Assembly (NCBI GenBank): GCA_032622095.1
Contig: CP136068.1
Location: 134,361,989 to 134,425,988, forward strand
Origin: Siphonodentalium dalli
Lineage: Eukaryota > Mollusca > Scaphopoda > Gadilida > Siphonodentaliidae
DNA length: 64,000 nucleotides
Reading direction: 5' to 3'
Part shown: positions 20,591 to 32,069 of the stretch, piece after piece
How positions within the stretch are numbered: the stretch's first letter is position 1
Layout of the letters: every line of letters starts with the position of its first letter
Made by a program: the position numbers and the translations under genes
The notes under the pieces: model-generated
The model's input: only the letters and a program-made list of their open reading frames with translations
Database searches by the model: none
Told to the model about the DNA's origin: nothing

Positions 20591-21870
20591 GTCAAGATGG
20601 CCGCCAAGAATTGCACCCTACCTTCAGTTGATCTACAATTACGCACCAACCACAGAATGGACAAACATAACATTTTTGGCACATAATAATGAATAATGAA
20701 CAAAGATATAGCCATGAGCATCGACATTTGAGCCTTTATAATTTACTCACCAGAGAGCAACCAAAATTTCTTTCACCAAACGGCGTTTCTCCCGCTCTAA
20801 TGGTTAACTTTTGGCACTGACTGAAAAGTACAAATGATCCTATAAGTATCTGACTAGAGACAAGGAGACATCATTTTGTGGAGAAACACAAACTGTCCCA
20901 AATATCCTTCCTTGAAAACAGTACCTCAATCCTGAATAATGAGAAAATGTCTTCCATTTGCATTGTTGACATTCTAAGGAACTATTTTTCTTGGTATGGG
21001 AGGCCAGAATAGCCAAAGTTGCTGCATCAATGATAGTGGATATGAGTCTGAACACAGGCATTAGAAGCTAATATTTGTAAACATTATAATAGGTAGTGCT
21101 GTACTGGACATGACAATAAGATACTGTTATAACATTAACAACAGTGATGTATCAAGTCAGAACATGTTGAAAGAAGCAAACTTCAAAATGAATGTTTAAA
21201 AAAAACACTATTGAAGCAATATGTACTTCAGAAGAAATCTCTGTGCAATTTATGGAATATGAAATGAGAATGCAGCAAGTAAAAGTTTTAAACTGATAAG
21301 ATTATACAAAATGGCAAAACTATTTTAGTGATTTGATAAACAAGACAGTCAATGACTGTGGGGTCATTCACCAGACTGCAAAGACTGATAAGACTGGGAC
21401 TCTGGAGACCACAACAGTCAGAACTATTCATAATAACTTTAAAATAAGTAGATCTAAACAGGATATGTGGCTAGAGAGGCTTCATGTATGTAGATCTGTG
21501 AATATCCACCTTGAAATGACCAACTGTACACTACTGATCACCCCCTCCTCCAGATCAACAAGTGCCCTCCAGACCGGGCTCCAGATTCCCAAGTCGTAGG
21601 TTGGAATTGCACAACCAACATCTCAAACTTTCTCAATTGTTGGAAATTACCAATCTCACAAGCGCCTTTTGATAAAACCAGTTAGACATGTTTGAAGCCC
21701 AATTATCCATGGACCCCATACATCATGAGAAGTAAATATGAACCCATTCGGTCTTAAGGTTCCAGAGGAGAAGAAGTTTTAAAGAATTGTTGACGGACGG
21801 ATGGACAACGGACGAGGAGTGATGACTAAAGCTCCACCGGAAACTTCGTCTCAGGTGAGCTAAAAAGTGG
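20591..21870. other. Transposon 3' side, non-coding; dispersed repeat inside
   Basis: No coding frame. From about 21660 to 21860 lies a repeat of the kind common in invertebrate genomes: a GACGGACGGATGG-type tract followed by CCGGAAACTTCGTCTCAGGT. A related tract (GGACGGACGGACC) occurs near 22410 in the second predicted intron. Confidence 0.5.
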
Positions 21871-24800
21871 TCACTTACTATTATTTACAAACTTCACAGA
21901 GCCTTCCCGATAGTCGGAGACCAGATGATCTACAATATATTTCTCGTCTTCTTGTAAGTACAGCACCTCATAGCTTGTCCGAAGATTACCGTCCCGCCCC
22001 TTTACCACCTTCAGAACATTGCCCTCATACCACTCGGTTTCTCCTGCAAAAGAGCACATAATGAGTTGCAAAAATAATATGGACATCAATTTTAAGTGAT
22101 GCTGCTTTGATTACTTTATTGAACCCCATAATCTAGCAAGTATGTATCATAATTTTTGATAGGAAACAGATGGAAAGTATTACATGTACATTGTACAAGC
22201 ATCAACAAAATAGGAAGTGACCATAATGACTCTGCATTTGTGAGTCCCAAAGTGCAAGATTTGATCGAGACCCTTTTGAAAAATAGTTCCTTCCAGAGAC
22301 CATGAATATGACAAGAGATAGATGAAGATTGACAACTGTCAACCATACCAAATATCATTGAGATATGAGAACTACTATTCAAGTTAAGACATGAACAGAC
22401 AGCGGGCAGATGGACGGACGGACCAGATGCAAAACAGTATCCCCCTTTTGTTTTAAAAGGGGGTATAACAAGTCATTTATGAAATGATGACTGAATACAA
22501 CAATGAATAAGGTCTTTGTGACATACAATTCCAAATGAATAAATTGACATGAAATGATCCAAATTAATTTAACAAACAAACTAACCAGACGTATCATCGA
22601 CTATCCACTTGTGCAATATTCTTCGGCCCACAAATGTCACCTTCGTTGATCTCTCTGCCTGTTGGTGATCCTGAATACTGCTTGTACTGGGTAATGATGC
22701 ACTGGATTGAGCAGATGTTTCCTGATACTGAAATATTTGAAAGAGAAGTATCAATAACAAGTCAATCATTAATGAGCAATGATGATGATTCTTACACGTA
22801 AACCATATGAAAAAGGTAAAGTTCGGTAAATTATGTGTAGCTAGAAATATTAAAAACAAATATAAAGTTAAAAACAATTTGTATTGAAAAATCAAAGAGA
22901 TCTATGTTTTTCTATGGACAAAATTGAAATGGGTGCTACTTAAAGGTACTCAATCCGATCAGACGCTCCGAAATTACTATTTCTTTGGCTTGGGGGGGGG
23001 GGGGGGTCAAAATATATGATTCCAGTCGAGGAACCTACCATTCAAAGTAAACAATCATCAGATTTTGATTGTTTGAAGTTAGTGATTTCAATGGTTTGAT
23101 TACGGTACCAGAAACAAGAGGTCAAACGGACGGTCTTGTAGATAAAGATGGATAACTCTAAAATCAAGTGATTATTATTACCACTTGATTTTAAAGTTAA
23201 CCATCTTTATCTGCAAGACCGTCCGTTTAACATCATGCTTCAATCAGTTTGTGGCCCACAAACAATTGAAATTACAAACTCCCAAAAATCGATATCTGAT
23301 AACTCTGAGCTTTGATGGGTAGGTTCCCTGACTTGAATCAAATATTTTTACCCCCGAAACCAATAAAATAGTAATGTAGGAGCGTCTGATCGGACTGAGT
23401 ACCTTGAAGTGCCACATAAAAATATTTGTGCTTATTATTGGAAAGTATCCATAATAAAACCTCAAATAATGGAAGTTTGTTACTTGATTGTGGAAACAGT
23501 GGAATGATCGCATAACTACAAATACTTCATATCTATACTGATAAAACATTTTTAGAGTTCCCTTTTTCAGATGGTTTATAACATACATGTACTGTATAGC
23601 ATGATTTCGACTTGAGCATTAGCAGTTTCAATACTTTAAATCTTTTGATATCTGAAAATTACACATGCGGTGAAAGGAGATCTGTATTTACTGAATAGTC
23701 ATCACTGATTAGTTGATCTATGGCATTTGATAGAGAAGTAGGTCTATTCAGCAACTAATTTTAGCAAACAGCCTTAGATTGTTTGTTGAAATTATTAGCT
23801 GAATGTGCTACAACGAATCCAAAGGGCTTTTTCCGTGGAACAGCTGATTGAAGTATGAACCGCAACCATACCAAAGACAAATAAACAATTCCTATATTTG
23901 CTTTTAAAAATCAATAAATGTAGGATATTCCATTCAGTAAGTAGGGCTATATACACATATAGATATCTAACAATCAGCAAATGTATGCAAAGCTACAAAT
24001 CAAATCTTACCCAGGTCCCTGGTTCCCGTATTCCTGGACACAATTGATGTTTTCTATATTTTGGAGATGCCAATTCAGGCAAGAGAGCTTTGAAATAGAA
24101 AGCTTTTAATTTAGGAATCATTTGAGTTTGCCATAATACTGTGTCTTTATAGATCCTCTGAATAAACATCTCATATGGATTGGTTCGACGAACAACAAAA
24201 TCCAACCAATGATAATTAAAAACATTTAGCTGACCTTGACACTGATAGTAAAAAGAATGATTTTTGGACAAAGACAAGACACCATTATTATATTTCAAAC
24301 AGAATGTGCCCTTTTGAGCTGCTTCAGTAAGTGAATTTTGATTCCCAGGAGCAAGTAACACATTTTTTATTTCAATAAGGCCAATGGAACCATTGTTATC
24401 AGACACAACGCCGTCAGTACTTGCGGCCAAGAAGGGATCACTCACACAAACTTTCAAACCTGCGGAAGCAACAGTCACCCGATCACCTTCTTGCGCTTTT
24501 CTCATGCAATATTCTTTTATTGTAGCTGGTTCCTGTTGCAAACCTTTCCGAGTGTATACATTTCCCTCAAACTTAGAATACAGTTTATTAATAATGAATG
24601 ATTTAACAGGAGTTTTTTGTTTTCTATTCATGATGATACCAAATGATGATGATGTGAGACGTTTTCTTCTCTCAGACTTCCATTCTTCACACGATGATTG
24701 TTCAACTGTTGATTTAAAAATTAATTCTGCCTGTCTCTCTGCCAATTTAACATTGTTATTATAATAATCAGAACATTTTTTCTCAAGGATATTCTTATCT

Positions 24801-26740
24801 TCCAGTTCTTCACATAATGCAGGTGCATATGATAATTTAGCTTTTTTTGTGGAATTAATTTTCTGTCGCTGGAGCTTTCGTTTCAATAGTCTTTTACGGA
24901 ATTCAATAGTTGCACGTCTGATTTTATTGGACATTAGTTTGGCAGCTCTTTTTCTGAAAAGGTGGTGCATAGTGGGACCTGCTGATGTGTGTGTTAATTT
25001 CTCCCATGTTGTTGCTGACCAATTGGAACCTAGATTTTTTCGTAGGGCAGCCCCATAACAACGCGCATGCCAAGAACCTCTGTGTGACCTATTATAAATC
25101 TTTCCACCATCAAATTTCATGCGTATTCCCATCCAATTTTCTGCTGCATTTGTGGTTGTATTTTCTATTAGAACATTAGATTTAGTGGCTAATCGTGAGA
25201 GAAGAACTGAAACATCATTAATCATTATTGGATCTACCGGTACTTGGGTTGACGGTTGGGATGCTACCCGGGATGCCTCTTGATCTTTAAGATCAGAACC
25301 CTCTTCCCACATATCTTCAATATCTTTGAGCAAAGTGTCAACATTATCATCAGATGAATTTTTATCACTATCAAATAAATCAGGTTCAACATTTTCAACT
25401 ACTTCTTTGTTATTTCTCTTTTTACAAAATTCACTACAATTGTCATGATAACCGAAAAGGTGATGAATTGAATTCCTTAGATCATGATCAAGTTTTTTTA
25501 TGGCAGATTTTTTATCTTTCTCAGCAGATCTCATTCTTATTGCACACCTGGCAGCTGTAGCTATTTTAATTCTCATCAGTTTGGTTAATTTATTTTTTCC
25601 TTTATATTGCGGCTTTTCTTGAACTAGTTTCTCTAAGTTGGAACGAAGGCATTTAACAGCATGATTTGCACATTCTATTTTTTTTACATGTTCACCCCAA
25701 ATAGGAACCTCTGATTGAATTCGAGTATACACAGAACTATCACCATCACCTATCAATCGCATATATCTTACACCATGAACTTTTTCTGCCTCAAGAAAAC
25801 CTTCAAGAATTATATCTGCTTCCATCTGTTGACTACTTTCATCCCAATTTTTAAAACATTCATGTTGTTGTGGTGGAATATTACGTGTTTCTGCCAATGT
25901 ACAAATGTAGCAATATTTATTTCTCACACCAATGTGTAATATTTTACCTGTTTCTTTCCCAATGATAATAGCCACCCCACCCAATGCATTATAACTATGT
26001 TTGTGTGTCCTCTTGGACCATCCCCCATCAACTACCACAGTAATGGCAGGAACACCCTGATATAAATCATTTCTCTTTATTGCCAGTTCTTTTTCTTCAA
26101 TACCTGCTGCTATCATATCATTGTCAGAGAGTAAATGCCATTCCTTTCCAATATCATGCTCTAATTTTGTGAATGTTGTTTGTGACATAATTGGTAAACC
26201 AAGTGTGCATGCTGTTTCATTGAGCGCTGACACACCCCTACCACATGACATTGAACCCCAGACAGCTCTTAAATTAATATCATAGCCCCTCAATTTGCTA
26301 GATGGTGTATCAAGTTTATTACTTGTAGATAAAGAGAACTCTTTACCACAACCTGAGCATTGTGTGTATAATGTGCATGCTAAGCCAGAATTGGGAGACT
26401 CAATCATAGGGGTCAAGGTATTACAATTATATTTATTTCTTTCTTGGACAAGGATACAGCTGGCAACATGATTGGTGAGTTGCAATATGAAATTTTGCAA
26501 GTTATGCTTATTAATCAGTCTATATGTGGATAACTCTTTTTGATGTTCTTTCTTCAAAACTATTTTTAAATTGTCTCCAGTACTAGTTATAGAGTATCTG
26601 CCTGTGTATCGGGTATATTTCCTTCCCTTAACCTTGCCAGCACAAACAGGTGGAATTTGTTTATATTTAATTCTCTTACGACCTTGGCCATGTCTACCTC
26701 CAGCTAAATTGAACCTCCCCTTTCGCTTTGCCTTAGTCAT
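21871..26740 (-). CDS. DDE transposase-YqaJ nuclease fusion with predicted Tudor-like C-terminal exons
   Basis: Exon 1 (26740-24011) encodes 910 residues; unspliced it would stop at 915. A basic N terminus is followed by a CxxC (C128/C131), then a Mutator/Kolobok-type DDE core: D238 in VVVDGGW, a CxxC after NKY (C277/C280), D332/D334 in GDGDSS, and E534 in TNAAENW. An acidic linker lies at about 450-490. A YqaJ/lambda-exonuclease domain spans about 690-870: GLQQE (E737), STDG (D776), EIK (E790/K792), QCQGQL. TGG|GTAAGA at 24011 is a good donor. Exon 2 (22727-22586) follows TTTCAG and ends in phase 1; exon 3 (22043-21871) follows TTTTGCAG. They add about 104 residues with a Tudor/chromo-like block (HKWIVDD, WYEGNVLKV, YEVLYLQED). 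Start chosen at ACCATGA. Splicing is predicted, not shown. Confidence 0.85.
22944..23404. mobile_element. TTAA fold-back MITE nested in the transposon intron
   Basis: 461 bases with imperfect long inverted ends (AGGTACTCAATCCGATCAGA at the left; CTGATCGGACTGAGTACCT at the right). TTAA lies outside on the left and TGAA on the right. A second, inner palindrome at 23124-23228 has arms of about 48 bases starting AAACGGACGGTCTTG. A shorter relative is at 35850-36036. No coding capacity. Confidence 0.8.
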
Positions 26741-27999
26741 GGTGCAAACTGAATGTAATTATAGACAGCAACAGTACTACCAATAATAGAGAAATGAGAA
26801 ATATCAAAGTTAAATGTATTGTATACCGGTATGTGTAACAGACTAATGAGATGGAAAGGGTCAGCGAACCAGTTATCACTTAACCCTTCAATATGAAGTA
26901 TGTCAGCAGAAGGTATCGCGCAAATTATAAGGTATTGCGCAAATAAGGTATCGCGCAAATAAGGTGTCGCGCAAATAAATAAGGTATCGCGCAAATAAAT
27001 AAGGTATCGCGCAAATCAATAAGGTATCGCGCAAATAAGGTATCGCGCAAATATGAAGTATGTCAGCAGAGTTTCAAGCAAATAATAGTAATATATGAAA
27101 TAGGGTCAGCGAACCAGTTATCACTTAACCCTTCTATATGAAGTGTGTCATAACTTATTGAACAGCAGATTGAGGATAATAATGTGTAATAATATATTGG
27201 TCAGCAGAGTTTCAAGCAAATAATAGTAATATATGAAATAGGGTCAGCGAACCAGTTATCACTTAACCCTTCTATATGAAGTGTGTCATAAGTAATTGAA
27301 CAGCAGATTGAGGATAATAATGTGTAATAATATAATGGTCAGCAGAGTTTCAAGCAAATAATAGTAATATATGAAATAGGGTCAGCGAACCAGTTATCAC
27401 TTAACCCTTCTATATGAAGTGTGTCATAACTTATTGAACAGCAGATTGAGGATAATAATGTGTAATAATATATTGGTCAGCAGAGTTTCAAGCAAATAAT
27501 AGTAATATATGAAATAGGGTCAGCGAACCAGTTATCACTTAACCCTTCTATATGAAGTGTGTCATAAGTAATTGAACAGCAGATTGAGGATAATAATGTG
27601 TAATAATATAATGGTCAGCAGAGTTTCAAGCAAATAATAGTAATATATGAAATAGGGTCAGCGAACCAGTTATCACTTAACCCTTCTATATGAAGTGTGT
27701 CATAACTTATTGAACAGCAGATTGAGGATAATAATGTGTAATAATATATTGGTCAGCAGAGTTTCAAGCAAATAATAGTAATATATGAAATAGGGTCAGC
27801 GAACCAGTTATCACTTAACCCTTCTACAGGTATAGGAAGTTTGTCATAATAAATTGGTCAGCAGAACATGTGTCATAATAAATTGATGAGTAGATTGAGC
27901 AGAATAATGTGTCAGCATAAATTGCTGCTGAGTGCTGAATCAATATGAATAAACAGATCCATTTCACAGTTATGTGTATTCAATAATAAATGGTGAAGC
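26741..27999. repeat. Intergenic minisatellites inside the transposon
   Basis: Two arrays. About 26915-27055 is a 14-18 base repeat around AAGGTATCGCGCAAATA. From 27062 to about 27830 a 138-base unit starting TCAGCAGAGTTTCAAGC is repeated five times plus a part (starts 27062, 27201, 27339, 27477, 27615, 27753). Units alternate between two subtypes (CATAACTTATTG with TATATTGG; CATAAGTAATTG with TATAATGG). Degenerate pieces reach 27920. This spacer separates the SGNH-like gene from the transposase gene and may hold the transposase promoter. Confidence 0.92.
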
Positions 28000-28791
28000 T
28001 CAATTTAACTCAGCACCTGTCCTGTAAGATATTCTCCTCAACCACAGTTTGCTTAGATTCTGATTAGGATGTATGCCGTCTTTGAAACTCTGAAAATTGT
28101 AGGAATATTGAGTTTTTTTGTTTTTCTTCTTTCTGCAATTTCTAATGTCCAAATTGAACTTTGGAGATATGGTGCCCAAATTATCATTAATTTCTCTTGT
28201 TTGTAAATTTAGTAGATCAATGTACTGTTCAAGTCTTTTGTCATCTTCACGGAAGATGGTTGGATCCGGATGTTGTTTGTACTCATTCCAAATTGATAGG
28301 GAGATAGCAGGGGTTTCAAGAAAGGTTATGTTGACATTTGGAATGTCCTGTGTAAGTAATAGAATTTCATTTCTGATTTCTTTAATAGAATTCAATTTCT
28401 CTTGAGCAGCATCATCCGATAACACATGAATGTAAGGATAATGTATGTATGTGAAATCACATGTGCCATACCATAAATATAATTTAATTCCAATACAATC
28501 ATTGGAAGAGAGCCACTTGTTCAAATTTTTTTTTATGTATGTCAGAGAATCTGCTGTCGTCGCACCTGAATGAATTTTAAATACAATTCTCTTTTCAAAT
28601 GATGATCTTACTTCTTGTTTTAAATAACGGCCCTTACTGTCGGAAAGAAGATACGGAGTCCATGCTCCAGCCCTTGCTGGTATCTTTAATGGTGGAAAGA
28701 GGGCTAATTCATTCAGAATTTTTGTGTCGCTACTTGTGAGCGGGACGACTTGAGAAGACATATATACAGAAAATATTAAATCACATGACAA
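28000..28791 (-). CDS. SGNH-hydrolase-like accessory protein of the TTAA transposon
   Basis: 263 codons (or 253 from the second Met, M11). Residues 50-55 are SDSKGR, comparable to SGNH block I (nucleophile Ser in GDS). GTCDFT at 109-114 sits where block III (GxND) is expected. DGIHPN at 238-243 matches block V (DxxH) with its Asp and His near the C terminus. Length and block order fit a small SGNH/GDSL-type fold, though the Asn of block III appears replaced, so activity is uncertain. No signal peptide or membrane span is clear. It lies on the same strand upstream of the transposase gene and inside the same termini, so it is probably transposon cargo or an accessory factor. SGNH esterase domains are known in some CR1-type LINEs; here one sits in a DNA transposon. 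Start choice is open. Confidence 0.7.
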   Translation of the reverse strand: MSCDLIFSVYMSSQVVPLTSSDTKILNELALFPPLKIPARAGAWTPYLLSDSKGRYLKQEVRSSFEKRIVFKIHSGATTADSLTYIKKNLNKWLSSNDCIGIKLYLWYGTCDFTYIHYPYIHVLSDDAAQEKLNSIKEIRNEILLLTQDIPNVNITFLETPAISLSIWNEYKQHPDPTIFREDDKRLEQYIDLLNLQTREINDNLGTISPKFNLDIRNCRKKKNKKTQYSYNFQSFKDGIHPNQNLSKLWLRRISYRTGAELN

Positions 28792-30363
28792 TTTTTTAAC
28801 AATATTAATTCAAAGGACCTTTCAAAATCTGTCATACAACCAATTCCCTACATTACAGAAGTCAATACATACTTATCAGCTATCATTATCATGTAGGCCT
28901 ACTGAACAAACCAACTCAAAATCATGTAAAATCAGTAAAATGGCAAACTAAATTGCAATCTGAAGAAACTCTTCTCTCAGCCAGTGTGATTTCAGGCGTG
29001 TCAAGGTCAACAAACACCTGGCCATGCCCATGTGTAATTATTTCTTGTCAATTGATTGGACAAAACGGAATGATACTGGGTAAATTTTGGTTATCCCATT
29101 GGTCAGCCATAGAATTTGTTACTTTTCCCCACACTCTACCACTATTTTGAGAAATAATTAATTTGTCATGTCTAAAAACCACTCAAGTTACATTTTTTGC
29201 TTGAAAATGTTTACCTGGGTGCCTAATTCATAAAAAAAAACTATAGCAAGCAAACAAACGTATTCTCGCGATTATTATTTTTGCGATCCACATGGCCCCG
29301 GTCATGTGGTAGCCATTTTCAAACAACCCTGTCCAGCAACCTGGATACGAATGAGAATCGACGAGTATAGACAATCGCATGGCCGATCAAGCTTCCGATT
29401 ATGTCCATCAACGTCTGTGGGTTATGCGCTTTCTGATTGTACGTGATAACCGATATTTCTCAATTAATTTACCTTTAAATTTCAATAAACATAGTTTTCT
29501 GCTAAGTATTTTTCTTCCAGTGCGACAGAAATAGAATTGGCCGGAAGTGTTATCGCGCAAATAGTCCGTCGTAAACTATGAAAGTTTTCATGGGAATAAA
29601 GTATTTCACTAGCTATATCTTTGTTTCCTTATATGCTATATGATTTTAGAATAACACAATATTCTGAAACATGTATTATTATAGTTTATATGATTTGCGT
29701 AATTATACGACATATTTTAATCCGGCTTTCGACCTTAGAGGCTGTTCTAAAAATAGAACATCAACATTTTCCTCGGTAAACAGCACCAAACTTCATATAT
29801 CACGGGTAATTAAGCCATGAAATTAATTCAAATCACTTATACACACTGTTATTATCGATTTCACATCGTATATTTGACCGATTCAAGAATTGATTTGCTG
29901 TCATGGTCGATTTCCACGTTCCTACCACGAATTGCATCAAATATGGGGACTTCAAAAGCATGTGTTTACAATAACAATAATAGTCAATATGGCGACTGGA
30001 TAGCTAAGAAAACTCACACGTTTTTGCAGACAATTTTCAAACGATTCCGTGAATATCAACATAAATCATTGCTCCTTGGCTCTTAATGGTTTGTCACTGA
30101 TCATAATGGGCTACCTATTGATACTATTGAAGTTCTAGTTTTTCACATTTGAATGCCAAAACAATGTCATAATTTTGCAGACATACTCTGTTTCAAAGTC
30201 GCTTTTCTGGTACAAAGGGCGTTTTAGCACACATCTAATGGTGGCACATCTTTCAACAATATGTACTCTATATATTATATGTATGTTGCTATATCTGTTT
30301 CTTTATGCATTTTGGAAAACAAAGCTAGTTTTGTCGGTACATTTCCAGACATTTTTCATGAAA
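28792..30363. other. Transposon 5' side, non-coding
   Basis: Upstream of the SGNH-like gene. Frames up to 89 codons lack motifs. It probably contains the minus-strand promoter(s). A GCGCGATAAC-type phrase (29548) resembles the short repeat at 26.9 kb. Confidence 0.4.
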
Positions 30364-30380
30364 CAGACTTGGCCATCCCC
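30364..30380 (-). repeat. Right terminal inverted repeat of the TTAA transposon
   Basis: CAGACTTGGCCATCCCC followed by TTAA at 30381-30384; exact inverse of the left end. Confidence 0.9.
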
Positions 30381-30384
30381 TTAA

Positions 30385-30999
30385 AACCCACTCATTGAAT
30401 TGTCATTGGAGCCAACTATCCATTTTGTCTGACCCACATCTCTGCCTTGATTACCAGAGTACACGCCTACAGTTCAGCACGGACAGTTTGTGATGTCCGT
30501 GTTGTCCACGCCGAAAAGCAACACATTTCAATTATTATTTAATTCGAATTAGGACTCGCCAGTTGAGGGACGTTTCTTCCGAAGTTTGTCGTTGCGCCAT
30601 GGATTCGGACACTGTATATGTGAGCAATATATTACTATCCAATTGTGTTTGTTTATTTTTTTTCTTTCTTGATTTAAAGATGCCTCATCTAATTCGACAT
30701 CAAATACGTTAACATTCCATAATAATTTATCAGGAAATAAAACATGAACAATAATGGTAATGATGTAAAAACGCTCTTTATACAATGTGATTTTTCGAAT
30801 ATCCTGGCGCCAACAACACGATACCTGGTAAAACTGTCTCATTATTAATAAATCGAAAGCACACAAGAAGCTTGCATAAACGGGTTTACTGATTCTTTCT
30901 CATTGTTGTCTTGTGTAGAATATGCATGCATAGAAGTATTATAGTGTTCAATTGTATGGGGTATTTTGAATTTCCAATTATTATCAGAAAGAAACCTAC
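30385..30999. other. No gene seen
   Basis: The flank between the transposon and the tandem duplication. Only short frames without motifs. It contains one copy (minus strand, 30770-30781) of the recurring word ATAAAGAGCGTT. Confidence 0.45.
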
Positions 31000-32069
31000 A
31001 TGATGTACTTGCTTGAATTTTAAGTATCATCCTGTGGTTTATACACAGGGGCGTGGCCAGTGTTCACGCTGTCGGTAGCCAAATTAGCCAATGGCTAATC
31101 TTTTTCTAATTTGGCTAATAAAAATTTCATTTGGCTAAACTTTTGGCTAAACTTTTTTTTACCCCAAATGGAGACTGAAAGCATGGAGTCAGAAAGCTAA
31201 TTCATAAAAGCGCTCAATAGATCGACATTCAAGACGAAGTTAGGTGACGAAAGTATTTCATTAATTTCGTACTTATGAAATATCGTTCCGTAACAGCAAA
31301 AGGTAAGCTCTAACATTTAGTGTACAGTAAACATATTTTTATTTCCAAATCTAACATAAATGTTGGCAAGTGGGTTTTCAATTCTGTGATGTGAACGATC
31401 TAGTCCGAAAATATCGAAAGTGGGAATATATTGCCGACTGTACAAAGGGAAACCCGATCGCGGACAGTACAAAGGGAAACCCGATCGACAACTCTATCAA
31501 CCAAGCGATCACACAGTGATATGCAATCATCTTTAGTTTTCACAAGACGGACATTCAAAGACGCATGGACATTAAACCGACCGTGGTTGAATCATGACAA
31601 TGTGAAGAAAGTGTGCATTGACGCTGGTATATAAGCAATTTGTTCGTAACAGGCTGTTTTAATCTGGAGAAAAATTACGTCATTCTGCACGAAACAGCAA
31701 AAGGTTATTATTTTACATTTAATCCCCTAATCCCCCATTGTCTGTCTGGTCACTCACTCACGGGACTCCCGCACAATGCATGTTTATGATGACATTGTAT
31801 TTATGTCGGTCGAGGTTTATGAGCACCAAGTGTAAGACAATAGCTTAATCAGCCAAATGTGAATCACGACAGATATTTTGTGGCTATTTGTCGTCAATAC
31901 CGATACGGACAAAATAATATGCATGCTTTTATGACAGATTGTAATTTGATAATGGCGTAACAATATTAAGTTATTAGTTTCCAGATGTCACTTAGATATT
32001 TTCGCAAGGATAAATATTTAATGATTTGAAAATTGATATTGATATAAAACAAAAAAATAATGACATTAA

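Larger units (their letters stand above)
20574..30380 (-). mobile_element. Complete 9.8-kb TTAA transposon (Kolobok/Mutator-type with YqaJ nuclease)
   Basis: 9,807 bases bounded by perfect 17-base inverted termini, GGGGATGGCCAAGTCTG at the left and its reverse complement at the right, each flanked outside by TTAA (20570-20573 and 30381-30384). The TTAA duplication fits Kolobok (or piggyBac); the transposase reads as a Mutator-like/Kolobok-type DDE protein. Genes lie on the minus strand: an SGNH-like protein (28791-28000), then the transposase-YqaJ gene with downstream exons (26740-21871). Between them is a 138-base minisatellite; a separate TTAA fold-back sits in the first predicted intron. 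ORFs are intact and termini identical, implying recent movement. The superfamily name should be confirmed by profile search. Confidence 0.85.

Noticed and set aside
24384-25939. Plus-strand frames of 64-126 codons
   Set aside because: Antisense shadows of the transposase-YqaJ gene, which has clear motifs on the minus strand.
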